From: an uncultured Tidjanibacter sp. | Lineage (GTDB): Bacteria > Bacteroidota > Bacteroidia > Bacteroidales > Rikenellaceae | Direction of reading: 5' to 3' | DNA length: 64,000 nt | Assembly: GCA_947852905.1 (NCBI GenBank) | Contig: CANTVF010000006.1 | Coordinates: 62,001 to 126,000, forward strand | In this document: piece by piece, positions 27,955 through 36,730 of the stretch | Numbering within the stretch: the first letter of the stretch is position 1 | Layout of the letters: the number at the start of each line of letters is the position of its first letter | Program-made: the position numbers and the translations under genes | Notes under the pieces: generated by a model | Databases searched by the model: none | What the model saw: only the letters and a program-made list of their open reading frames with translations | What the model was told of the DNA's origin: nothing

Positions 27955-30468
27955 TCAACGCCACACGAAACTACATTCATAATATTCCCCTGCATATCTA
28001 ACCTTAGCGGTATACAAACCGGGTGCAATATCCCCGACCGTTACGGTTCCGTGCCCACTCTCATCTATAGCGATACGCTCATCGACCGCTTTCCTCGCCG
28101 CCGCATCGTATGCTTCAAGCAAGGCCTCACCAGACGATGCTCCTCCGATATACAACTCCAACGCATCCGTATCCCTATTCTGTATTACAACGACGCCTTC
28201 CACATCTTCGGTCGGCGGCGTACCGGCCGGGGGAGCTTCCGTTACGACCACCTTTATCCTACACCTTGCGAACGCACCAGCCTTATCCGTACCGGTTACT
28301 ATCATGGCCGTCTCACCCTCTTTAAGCGCCTTCACCGACATAGAAGCGCCCGTAATGTTTACACCGACGATACTTTCGTCGTCTATCGCGACCGAATACG
28401 TCAAAACGTCCCCGAATTCCTCTTCGTCGGGATCGGATATGTACGTAGCGAGATTCAGATTCACGGAAAATGCCCCGTTGTTACTCGGAAACTCCAGTCG
28501 CGTCGACATCTGCAACACTTCGGGACGCAGATTGGCATGCGCCAGAGTGGTTCCGCTACACTCAGCGGGCGACTGCGAACGTACCCCGTAACGGTCGACG
28601 GAATAGATACGAAAATCGTAGAAAGTCTCGAACCCGAGTCCCTCTATCACATATTTCACTGTTTCTCCGGTTTCGCAATAATTATCGACATCTATCGGAA
28701 TCCACTCCGAAACGCCTTCCCGTGCATACTCTATATGAAATCCGGCCACGGCCATGCCGTTTCCATCGGCCGGTACGTCTATCGAAATAGCCATCTGCCT
28801 CTCCACCTCTGCCACGGCCGACACTCGTTCAGGAGCTGCGGGAGCGGTAGTCTGCCCGGCCTTCGATACGAGACCGCCGTCCAACAATCCGCGTCCTATT
28901 CCTTCGGCTATGGCCTCGCTATCCTGATAAACCTCCACATAACGGTAACTGCTCTGAATACGTTCCCTCAACTCGTCGGCGGTAAAACCGGTTTTCCCGA
29001 CACCGTAATGCGAAACCGCGAGCGCAGCTATCCCGGTCACATGCGGACATGCCATTGAAGTTCCAGACATATACGAATATTCGTTGCCGGGTGTCGTACT
29101 CAACACCATACCTTCGGCGGAAAACTCTTCGTCGTCGCTTCCGGCGCCGCCGGGAGCGAACAGATCGGCACCCCGACCGTAATTTGAATAGGAAGCCATT
29201 CTGTAATCCGGCATCATGCTGGTAACGGCGATTATGCGATCGTAATACGCAGGAATACCTATTTCGTTCTTCGCCTCGTTCCCTACGCAAAAGAATACCG
29301 CACCGCCTTGCATCGGTCCCGTCTGCACGTCGTTTATTCCGTCGCCATCGGTATCCGCCATTCCGGCATTGTCCATGAAATAATCCACCGCAGCGGCAAA
29401 ATCCGCCGGGATACCTATCGCATACGAATAAGTCCAACTGTTGTTGCTTATCACCGCACCGTTATCGGCAGCATAACGGAATCCGTCCACATTGATTCCG
29501 AAGTCGTTCAATCCTTCCGGATCGTACACCTGCACGCTCATGATTCTTACGCCGTCGCCCCGTCCGCTACCGCCTGCGACCCCAGACACTCCGATACCGT
29601 TACCGTTCTCGGCAGCTATCGTTCCGGCAACATGGGTGCCATGCACTCCGAATTCTATGGTACCGGTAGGGTCGGGAATTGAAAAATTGGCTCCGTGTAT
29701 ATCGTCCACCACACCGTTTCCGTCATCGTCAATGCCGTTTCCGGGAATCTCGCCGGTGTTTGTCCACATATTGTTTCGCAGATCCTCATGATCGCAGTTT
29801 ATACCCGTATCCATAACCGCCACGATAACCGAAGGATCGCCGTACCCCAAAGATTCCCATGCATCGAACAGGCCGACATCGGCTCCGGCCACGGAATAGG
29901 GCAACGAGCCGTCGTTATCGTAATGCCACTGATACCGAAGCAACGGATCGTCGAACGGCATGGTTTTCCTGCTGCCTTCATAATAGGCCATCCCCGCAGT
30001 ATAAGAGACCGCATTCATGCTACATGCATCGGCAGGCTTTATCTTATAGACAGGCTGTACGTGCGCCACACCCGGCACACCGGCAAGCTCCTCGCCCGCA
30101 CGGGTCACGGAAATATCCCTATCTATTCTGATATCGTACCAAAGATGCAATCCGTAACGACGGTGGCGCGCCGTAAACCGCGGATCGGTGCCGAACACAC
30201 GGCGCACCTCCGTAGCCCCCAGCCTTGCGGCTATTTCGTCCAGCTCGTCATTGCCGGTCTCCGCCTCGCCGCGGGTAAACTCCCCGACACGCAACTCGCC
30301 CGCATCGTCGTTCAACCTAATTCTCACCCACCCTTTTACGGCATAATCGTCCGCACTTACCATATCCACGTCATCGTCCGCGACGGACATAATCTCATCA
30401 TCCAACCTGACGCACGACATCGCAAACATGACTGCGACCGATAAAATACCGTAAAATATTCTCTTCAT
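27955..30468 (-). CDS. S8 (subtilisin-like) serine protease lipoprotein (array member 4)
   Basis: An 837-residue protein, the first of the array in transcription order. The lipoprotein signal ends FAMSC (Cys19). A propeptide-like region precedes a catalytic domain with Asp220 (VMDTGINCDHEDL), His279 (HGTHVAGT), Asn397 (in CVGNEAKN, where AAGN has become CVGN) and Ser471 (GTSMACPHVTG). Calcium-type loops, fibronectin-like and cadherin-like regions and a T9SS-like C-terminal domain (LEAYDAAARKAVD to ECSFVWR) follow. At the DNA level, stretches of the propeptide region are nearly identical to member 3, pointing to a recent duplication or gene conversion. Members 4 and 3 are likely co-transcribed. 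Confidence 0.9.
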   Translation of the reverse strand: MKRIFYGILSVAVMFAMSCVRLDDEIMSVADDDVDMVSADDYAVKGWVRIRLNDDAGELRVGEFTRGEAETGNDELDEIAARLGATEVRRVFGTDPRFTARHRRYGLHLWYDIRIDRDISVTRAGEELAGVPGVAHVQPVYKIKPADACSMNAVSYTAGMAYYEGSRKTMPFDDPLLRYQWHYDNDGSLPYSVAGADVGLFDAWESLGYGDPSVIVAVMDTGINCDHEDLRNNMWTNTGEIPGNGIDDDGNGVVDDIHGANFSIPDPTGTIEFGVHGTHVAGTIAAENGNGIGVSGVAGGSGRGDGVRIMSVQVYDPEGLNDFGINVDGFRYAADNGAVISNNSWTYSYAIGIPADFAAAVDYFMDNAGMADTDGDGINDVQTGPMQGGAVFFCVGNEAKNEIGIPAYYDRIIAVTSMMPDYRMASYSNYGRGADLFAPGGAGSDDEEFSAEGMVLSTTPGNEYSYMSGTSMACPHVTGIAALAVSHYGVGKTGFTADELRERIQSSYRYVEVYQDSEAIAEGIGRGLLDGGLVSKAGQTTAPAAPERVSAVAEVERQMAISIDVPADGNGMAVAGFHIEYAREGVSEWIPIDVDNYCETGETVKYVIEGLGFETFYDFRIYSVDRYGVRSQSPAECSGTTLAHANLRPEVLQMSTRLEFPSNNGAFSVNLNLATYISDPDEEEFGDVLTYSVAIDDESIVGVNITGASMSVKALKEGETAMIVTGTDKAGAFARCRIKVVVTEAPPAGTPPTEDVEGVVVIQNRDTDALELYIGGASSGEALLEAYDAAARKAVDERIAIDESGHGTVTVGDIAPGLYTAKVRYAGEYYECSFVWR

Positions 30469-30730
30469 AATTAAAATGCACTATTACAAACAGGCAAACT
30501 CAAGCGTCTCTCCTCAACGGCAATCACCTCGCAGAGTCATACCTTTCCCCTGCCACCGACACAGAAATGCCCAACGGCACGCAGACTCGCATCATCGTAT
30601 GCACAACTTTTCCGCCTCTTGCCGTATTCTGCGAAGATACTAAAAATATGACAGCAAAGACAAAAGTACACGCTACTAAGATAACGTCTGCCTCTCGAAC
30701 AAAATTATCGTCATCCCGGCAATCGCTATC
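30469..30730. other. Upstream region of the S8 protease array
   Basis: No gene is supported. A minus-strand TACTTTTG box (30661-30668) is a candidate -7 element, giving a leader of about 190 bases. Its -33 position does not match. Confidence 0.4.
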
Positions 30731-30763
30731 GCAACAAAAAACCGGCGCCGGTATGGCGCCGGT
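30731..30763 (-). terminator. Terminator of the PAP2-family gene
   Basis: A 9-bp GC stem (ACCGGCGCC/GGCGCCGGT) with a 5-base loop, followed on the minus strand by TTTTTTGTTGC. It lies 46 bases past the stop. Confidence 0.85.
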
Positions 30764-30808
30764 ATAATTCCGCGAAACGCAAAACCGCTTTTATCAGCCA
30801 TTGCCATC

Positions 30809-31459
30809 TCAAGGCCACAGCAACATCACACCAGCGGCAATCACCAGCCCGCCGACGAAACCGGCACCCACTTGGGCAGGCGTATGTTTTCCCAACCGCA
30901 GACGTGCCGACGCGACGATACCGCTGACGGCTATAGCTCCGCACAATATCCACACCACGTCGTAACCGGCTACCAGCAACAACAATACGATACCCGTCGC
31001 CCCGCCCCATGCCGTCATATGAAGACTTATCTGCCAACGCGTCGTCACAACCAATGCGAACAACGTGCACGCCATGGCCGCCAACATCATTCTCCGCATG
31101 AGGAACAGAACCGGAGCGCCGTCGAGCAGCCACCCGCATACTCCGTAACACACGGCCACGACTGCCAAAGGCAATATTCGGTCATGGCGCGTGGAAAGAG
31201 AATAATCGCGTATTATGCCCAGCAGACGCATCAACACGATCCCCATGGCAGGTATGGCCAGAGTATCTATAGCCACCACCATGACGATGTATCGCCGCAC
31301 CCCCGCCGACATGTAAAACGGGAAAACGGCCGACCCCAACAGTACGATCATAATCCATACCGGTACTAAAAAAGGGTGGAACACGTAAGACGCAGCACGG
31401 CTCAGTCCGTACCACATACCGCGTTCTCGGCCGGTCGCAACGTTTTCTATCATCTGCAT
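30809..31459 (-). CDS. PAP2-superfamily integral membrane protein (putative phosphatase)
   Basis: A protein of about 216 residues with roughly six membrane helices. The C-terminal part holds remnants of PAP2 phosphatase motifs: SLHMTAWGGATG (motif 2, with the His) and ARLRLGKHTPAQVGAGFVGG (motif 3, Arg and His). A motif resembling the first one (KxxxxxxRP) may be RHDRILP. Likely a lipid- or isoprenoid-phosphate phosphatase in the inner membrane; the substrate is unknown. The track ORF begins at 31555, but the first 32 residues are Cys/Arg-rich and not membrane-like, so the ATG at 31459 is preferred; 31453 is also possible. It lies downstream of rpoN in the same direction. Confidence 0.7.
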   Translation of the reverse strand: MQMIENVATGRERGMWYGLSRAASYVFHPFLVPVWIMIVLLGSAVFPFYMSAGVRRYIVMVVAIDTLAIPAMGIVLMRLLGIIRDYSLSTRHDRILPLAVVAVCYGVCGWLLDGAPVLFLMRRMMLAAMACTLFALVVTTRWQISLHMTAWGGATGIVLLLLVAGYDVVWILCGAIAVSGIVASARLRLGKHTPAQVGAGFVGGLVIAAGVMLLWP

Positions 31460-31580
31460 TTCAACTTCAACTTTACCCGGAACACAGGCACAGCATCGAA
31501 ACGATTCCGGAACGGCGCTCCTACAAACTCCCGCAGAAGCTCGTGCCCGACACATCTCCGCTCACGCCTGCCGCCCGTCA

Positions 31581-33014
31581 TCAGATTTCCTTGCGCAACC
31601 TCGCCACGGGAATGCCGAGCATCTCACGATACTTGGCTACCGTGCGGCGGGCTATCCGATACCCCTTTTCGTTCAGTATCTCCATAAGGGACTCGTCCGT
31701 CAACGGCTTGCGTTTATCTTCCTTGTCTATGCACTCCGAAAGTATGTTCTTGATTTCATACGAAGAGACCTCCTCCCCGCTATCGGTCTGCATGGCTTCG
31801 GAAAACAGTTGTTTGAGCGATATGACACCGAAACTCGTCTGCACGTACTTGCTGTTCACAACCCTCGATATCGTCGATACGTCCAAACCTGTCAGGTCGG
31901 CCACGTCTTTCAATATCATGGGTTTCAACTTACTCTCACTGCCGTCGAGAAAATACTCGCGCTGATAATCGACTATAGCCTGCATGGTACGCATCAGCGT
32001 ATCCTGCCTCTGCTTTATAGCCGAGATGAACCACTTTGCCGAATCTATCTTGTTCTTCACGAACTGGAGCGCCTCCTTGTCTTCGGCCGACGGCTTGCCC
32101 GACGCACCCGTAGCCTTGCGGATGACGTCGGCATACTTGCGATTAATCTTAAGTTCGGGCACATTATAGGAATTCAGCCTTAGCGTAAGCTCCCCTTCGT
32201 GTTCATCGAGTATGAAATCGGGAATTATATAAGGCGTGGCAAGATTGCCGCCTTCGGTATACAGGTTGCCCGGTTTCGGGGAGAGTCTCTGTATCTCCTC
32301 TACCGCATCCCGAAACTGATCCTCGGTAATATTCAGTCTCGCAATGATCTTTTCGAAATGACGCTTGGTAAACTCGGTAAAGAAATCCGTCAATATCCTT
32401 TTTGCCAAAACCTGCGCATCGCTGAGCGACGCCCGGCGTTCGAGTTGCAACAAAAGACACTCCCTTATGTCACGCGCGCCTACTCCGGGAGGCTCCAGAG
32501 ACTGTATGACCTTCAATCCCTTTTCAAGTTCGGCGACGCTTACATCGTATCCGTAGCTGAAAGCTATGTCATCCGAAATGGACTGAAGATCGAGACGCAG
32601 GTATCCGTCATCGTCTATATTACCGATAAGATAACGGGCAATCTCGCTGTCGAACGGCGCCAGATCGCGGTAGGACAACTGCTCCAGCAGATAATCCTGA
32701 ATGCTCTGCCCCTCGAACAGCACCACCTGACGCGACTTGTCGTCACGCGAATGGTTATTCACATACGATTTATAAGCAGGCGCATCGTCCTCTTTGAGGT
32801 AATCGTCCATAGACACCTCCTTGGGCATGCCTTCCTCTTCGTTATTGTCCTCGGCGGGTTCCTGTTCCTCAAGTACCGGATTCTCCTCTATCTCCTGTTT
32901 TACGCGCTGTTCGAGCTGCAAGGTAGGCAATTCGAGAAGTTTTATCATCTGTATCTGCTGAGGCGACAGCTTTTGAAGCTGCTTCAGGACCTGTTGTTGA
33001 TTGATCGAGGGCAT
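31581..33014 (-). CDS. rpoN: RNA polymerase sigma-54 factor
   Basis: A 477-residue sigma-54. Region I is the Gln/Leu-rich start (QQVLKQLQKLSPQQIQMIKLLELP). Region II is acidic (EEQEPAEDNNEEEG). The core-binding and HTH regions follow. The RpoN box is ARRTVAKYR near the C-terminus. It directs RNA polymerase to -24/-12 promoters and needs an AAA+ activator, none of which is in this window. The ATG at 33014 (MPSINQQQ) is chosen over the track start 18 residues upstream because it matches the usual sigma-54 beginning. It is followed by the PAP2-family gene on the same strand. Confidence 0.96.
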   Translation of the reverse strand: MPSINQQQVLKQLQKLSPQQIQMIKLLELPTLQLEQRVKQEIEENPVLEEQEPAEDNNEEEGMPKEVSMDDYLKEDDAPAYKSYVNNHSRDDKSRQVVLFEGQSIQDYLLEQLSYRDLAPFDSEIARYLIGNIDDDGYLRLDLQSISDDIAFSYGYDVSVAELEKGLKVIQSLEPPGVGARDIRECLLLQLERRASLSDAQVLAKRILTDFFTEFTKRHFEKIIARLNITEDQFRDAVEEIQRLSPKPGNLYTEGGNLATPYIIPDFILDEHEGELTLRLNSYNVPELKINRKYADVIRKATGASGKPSAEDKEALQFVKNKIDSAKWFISAIKQRQDTLMRTMQAIVDYQREYFLDGSESKLKPMILKDVADLTGLDVSTISRVVNSKYVQTSFGVISLKQLFSEAMQTDSGEEVSSYEIKNILSECIDKEDKRKPLTDESLMEILNEKGYRIARRTVAKYREMLGIPVARLRKEI

Positions 33015-33090
33015 ATATATTCCAAATATAATTTTACCGTTTTTTTCAGCCGCAACGCCGTAACTCAAAGTAACCGGGTACGACTTTGAT

Positions 33091-33126
33091 AAAAATATAG
33101 CCGCTCCTTTAGACCGGAACGGCTAT
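33091..33126 (-). terminator. Terminator of asnS
   Basis: An 11-bp stem (one G-U pair on the minus-strand RNA; the plus strand would carry a mismatch), followed in minus sense by ATTTTTATC. It lies 75 bases past the asnS stop. Confidence 0.75.
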
Positions 33127-33200
33127 CTTAGCTAAAGGCAATCGATTAGCATCACCTATCAAAAATCATGCCGCGAATACCGGATATTTTCCACACCGAA

Positions 33201-34598
33201 TCAGAACTCCGCGCTCTTGGGGGTACGCGGGAACGGAATGACGTCGCGGATATTGGCCATGCCGGTCACGAACAACAGCAACCGTTCGAAGCCGAGACCA
33301 AAGCCGCTGTGAGGAGCCGAGCCGAAACGGCGCGTATCCATATACCACCACAACGTATCCATGCTCATACCCAACTCCTTGATACGCGCATCGAGTTTTC
33401 CGAAATCGGCCTCTCGTTCCGAACCGCCGATAATCTCGCCTATCTTCGGGAACAGCACGTCCATGGCACGCACCGTCCGACCGTCGTCGTTCTGCTTCAT
33501 GTAGAACGCCTTTATGTCTTTCGGGTAGTTTATGAGTATAACGGGTCTCTTGAAGTGTTTTTCCACAAGGTATCGCTCGTGCTCGCTCTGAAGATCGCAA
33601 CCCCACTCTACCGGGAACTCGAACTTCTGCCCGCTGGCTTTAAGTATCTCGATACCTTCGGTATAGTTCAGTCTCACGAAGTCATGCGACACCACCGAAC
33701 GCAACCGCTCGATAAGTTCGTCGTCATACATCTTGTTGAGGAACTCCAGATCGTCCATACAGTTGTCCAAAGCGTACTGCACCAGATATTTTATGAATTC
33801 CTCGGCCAGATCCATATCGTCTTCCAGTTCGTAGAAAGCCATTTCCGGCTCTATCATCCAGAATTCCGCCAAATGGCGCGGAGTGTTGGAGTTTTCGGCG
33901 CGGAACGTCGGTCCGAACGTATATATCTGCGACAGAGCCAATGCACCCAGTTCGCCCTCCAACTGGCCCGACACGGTCAAGTTGGTAGCACGTCCGAAGA
34001 AATCCTGCGAATAATCCACAGTACCGTCTTCACGACGCGGAGGGTTAGCCACGTCGAGCGTCGTCACCTGAAACATCGCGCCGGCGCCTTCGGCATCCGA
34101 TGCCGTTATTATAGGCGTATGCAGATAATAGAATCCCTTGTCGTTAAAGAATTTATGTATCGCGAAAGCCATAGCGTGACGGATCCTCAGCACCGCGCCG
34201 AAAGTATTCGTCCTCGGACGCAGGTGCGCTATCTCGCGCAGGAATTCGAGCGTATGCCCCTTCTTCTGCAACGGATAGGTTTCCGGATCGGCCTCGCCGT
34301 ATATCTCTATGGCACGCGCCTGTACCTCGACACGCTGACCCGAACCTACCGACTCTACGAGCAACCCCTCCACGCGCAGGCATGCGCCGGTGGTGATACG
34401 CTTGAGCAATGCCTCGTCGAACGAAGCGACATCCACTACCACTTGTATGTTATTTATGGTCGAACCGTCGTTAAGGGCGATGAACGCCACGTTCTTATTG
34501 CCTCGTTTGGTACGTACCCAACCTTTGACAACCACCTCCGTATTCACTTCCCCCGAACGGAGAAACTCCGCGATCATAGTTCTTTTTTCCTTAGCCAT
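33201..34598 (-). CDS. asnS: Asparaginyl-tRNA synthetase
   Basis: A 465-residue class IIb synthetase that charges tRNA-Asn. An N-terminal OB-fold anticodon-binding domain ([24 protein letters not shown]) occupies about 15-115. The catalytic domain carries motif 2 ([17 protein letters not shown]), with the RHLAEF signature typical of AsnRS, and motif 3 ([16 protein letters not shown]). The C-terminus [10 protein letters not shown] is characteristic. Length is normal. Another ATG seven codons in (MIAEFLRSG) could be the true start. Its own terminator follows, so it is probably monocistronic. Confidence 0.96.
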   Translation of the reverse strand: MAKEKRTMIAEFLRSGEVNTEVVVKGWVRTKRGNKNVAFIALNDGSTINNIQVVVDVASFDEALLKRITTGACLRVEGLLVESVGSGQRVEVQARAIEIYGEADPETYPLQKKGHTLEFLREIAHLRPRTNTFGAVLRIRHAMAFAIHKFFNDKGFYYLHTPIITASDAEGAGAMFQVTTLDVANPPRREDGTVDYSQDFFGRATNLTVSGQLEGELGALALSQIYTFGPTFRAENSNTPRHLAEFWMIEPEMAFYELEDDMDLAEEFIKYLVQYALDNCMDDLEFLNKMYDDELIERLRSVVSHDFVRLNYTEGIEILKASGQKFEFPVEWGCDLQSEHERYLVEKHFKRPVILINYPKDIKAFYMKQNDDGRTVRAMDVLFPKIGEIIGGSEREADFGKLDARIKELGMSMDTLWWYMDTRRFGSAPHSGFGLGFERLLLFVTGMANIRDVIPFPRTPKSAEF

Positions 34599-34848
34599 TG
34601 CGCTGTTCGTTTTTTCAATAATTCTCTTTACGGTTTCCGGTACGCTCCGCGCTTTCGGTCCGTTACGCCCGGTCAGCCTTCGCGGGAACTGTTTCCCCGC
34701 CTATATAATTGCAAACAATTATCGCAAATATCGGCATTTTTTCCTATAGTTCGTCAGCTGCCGCAATCAAAATAGTCTGAAAATAGACTGTCCGACGGAT
34801 ATGTCCGCACAGTATGCCCCCCGTATGCAGCTTTTAATGCCGCACCGC
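34599..34848. other. Divergent intergenic region between asnS and the DUF4954 gene
   Basis: No gene is seen here. The DUF4954 promoter starts at its right edge. A minus-strand promoter for asnS is not obvious. Confidence 0.45.
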
Positions 34849-34880
34849 ATTGCCATTCTCGACCAAATGAAATATCTTTG
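34849..34880 (+). promoter_or_regulatory. Promoter of the DUF4954 gene
   Basis: A TTG -33 element (34850-34852), a 20-base spacer, and a TATCTTTG -7 box (34873-34880). The chosen ATG lies about 60 bases downstream of the expected transcript start. Confidence 0.7.
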
Positions 34881-34948
34881 TACGATACGTCCGGCCGCAG
34901 ACGACTCATTATATGTCGGAGGCCGTATCTTACAGACAAACAACTACT

Positions 34949-36691
34949 ATGGAAACAACATACAGACCTCTCACTGCACAGGAAACAGCATCGCTCGCCG
35001 CACAGCAATGCCTGGCGGACGACTGGCGGTTGATAGAGGTCGCCGGAGACTTCTCCACGGAGCGCATACGCAACTGCCGTATCACCGGCAAACTGAGGAT
35101 AAACGGAGACGTAAGGATAGAAAACGTCGGCCGCATAGGCGGATACGAAATACGTTCCGGCGCACGCATCGAAAACACCGCTGTAGTGGAATCCGCTACA
35201 GACAGCCGTTTCGGAACGGGAGTTCCCGTCGCCGTGGTCAATGAAAACGGCGGTCGCGCCGTACCGCTTTCTCCGTACCTTACGGCACAGACGGCATACG
35301 TCATAGCCATGTGCCGCCACCGACCGCAGACGGTATCGAGGCTCTCCGCCATGATGACAGCAGGCGACCTGCCAAAGACGGCATGCATATCTTCCGGAGC
35401 GCGCATCAACGCCTGCGGAATAATACGCGACGTGTGCATAGGCGAAGACGCGGTCATCGAAGGGGCGGCACGGCTCGAAAACGGCACCGTACACTCTTTC
35501 GCGGGGCAGCGCACCTACATAGGCTCCGGCGTCATACTGCGCGACTTCGTCGTCTGCGGCAACGCTACGGTGGACAACGGTACCGTAGCGGAACGGTGCT
35601 ACATCGGCAACGCCGCCCACTTAGCCGGAGCTACCGTAACGGACTCGATGTTTTTCGCCGACAGCCATTGCGACAACGGCGAAATGTGCAGCGTTCTTGC
35701 CGGACCTTACACCATATCTCACCACAAATCGACGCTTCTGATCGCAGGTTTGTTCTCGTTCTTCAATGCCGGAAGCGGCACCAACCAGAGCAACCACCTG
35801 CTGAAATCGGGACCTGTCCACCAAGGCATACACCAGCGAGGCTGTAAATACGGCAGCGACGCCTACATGATGCTCCCGGCGCTGGACGGCGCTTTCACCA
35901 CCGTCATAGGACGCCACAAGACGCACCCCGACACGGAAGACTTTCCCTTCTCGATACTGATCGAAAACGAAGGGCACTCGTGGTTGTTGCCGGGCAACAA
36001 TCTGGCAACCTGCGGTGCCGCACGCGATACGGACAAATGGCCCCGGCGCGACCGTCGGGACAGCTTCTCCCGCGACATCGTGAACTTCAGCGAATGCAAT
36101 CCTTACATAGGCGAACGCATTCTGCGAGCCATATCCGCATGCGAAGAACTGCTCTCCAAAGAGACACCCGACACGGTCGTATACCGCCGCATGCGCATCA
36201 AGACAGCCATATTGCGACGCGGACTGAGGCTTTATCGTCTCGCCGCCGAAAAATACATCGGAGCAATGCTCGATGCGGGCAGCGACTCAGGCAATGTACC
36301 GTCGTCCGCCACGGGACGCTGGAGCGACGTCTGCGGACAATATATGCCTACGTCCGTACTGGACAGCATCCTCGACGCCATAGACAGCGGCGAACTGACT
36401 ACCCCAGACGCCGTGAACGATGCATTCGCCGCAGCCGATGCCGACTACACAAGACAGGCATACGCATGGGCGAAAAACATCCTCGCCGAAAAACTCGGCC
36501 ATGCGCCGTCGCAAACCGAAATAGCCGAAGCCGTGGAAACGGGACGCCTCGCAGCCGAAAAACTGGCAGCCATGGCAGCCGACGACCTCCGTTCGGAAAA
36601 GGACATATCCACGTCGGTGGGCTATGGCCTCGACTCTCAAGACGAAGAACGACGTCTGGCCGACTTCCGCGCGGTACGCGGTCTGGAATAG
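34949..36691 (+). CDS. DUF4954 family protein, left-handed beta-helix fold
   Basis: A 580-residue protein of the DUF4954 family, seen mainly in Bacteroidota. The start METTYRPLTAQE at 34949 matches the family; the track start 12 residues earlier is less likely given the promoter. Residues of about 55-300 are made of hexapeptide-type turns (VRIENVGRIGG, VVESATDSRFGTGVPVAVVNENGGR, VILRDFVVCGNATV), a nucleotidyl/acyltransferase-like left-handed beta-helix. The DUF core continues with SHHKSTLLIAGLFSFFNAGSGTNQSNHLLKSGPVHQG, its hallmark. The C-terminal 200 residues are helical. The family is often annotated as a putative sugar-phosphate nucleotidyltransferase or acetyltransferase, unproved. The known family is usually somewhat longer (about 650). 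A GH2-like gene follows 39 bases later. Confidence 0.85.
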   Translation: METTYRPLTAQETASLAAQQCLADDWRLIEVAGDFSTERIRNCRITGKLRINGDVRIENVGRIGGYEIRSGARIENTAVVESATDSRFGTGVPVAVVNENGGRAVPLSPYLTAQTAYVIAMCRHRPQTVSRLSAMMTAGDLPKTACISSGARINACGIIRDVCIGEDAVIEGAARLENGTVHSFAGQRTYIGSGVILRDFVVCGNATVDNGTVAERCYIGNAAHLAGATVTDSMFFADSHCDNGEMCSVLAGPYTISHHKSTLLIAGLFSFFNAGSGTNQSNHLLKSGPVHQGIHQRGCKYGSDAYMMLPALDGAFTTVIGRHKTHPDTEDFPFSILIENEGHSWLLPGNNLATCGAARDTDKWPRRDRRDSFSRDIVNFSECNPYIGERILRAISACEELLSKETPDTVVYRRMRIKTAILRRGLRLYRLAAEKYIGAMLDAGSDSGNVPSSATGRWSDVCGQYMPTSVLDSILDAIDSGELTTPDAVNDAFAAADADYTRQAYAWAKNILAEKLGHAPSQTEIAEAVETGRLAAEKLAAMAADDLRSEKDISTSVGYGLDSQDEERRLADFRAVRGLE

Positions 36692-36730
36692 CCCACTATC
36701 CTGACCTGCAACGACAAACACAAGCATTTC

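Noticed and set aside
33168-34775. 535-aa plus-strand ORF opposite asnS
   Set aside because: It covers the complete asnS gene in antisense and shows no family features.
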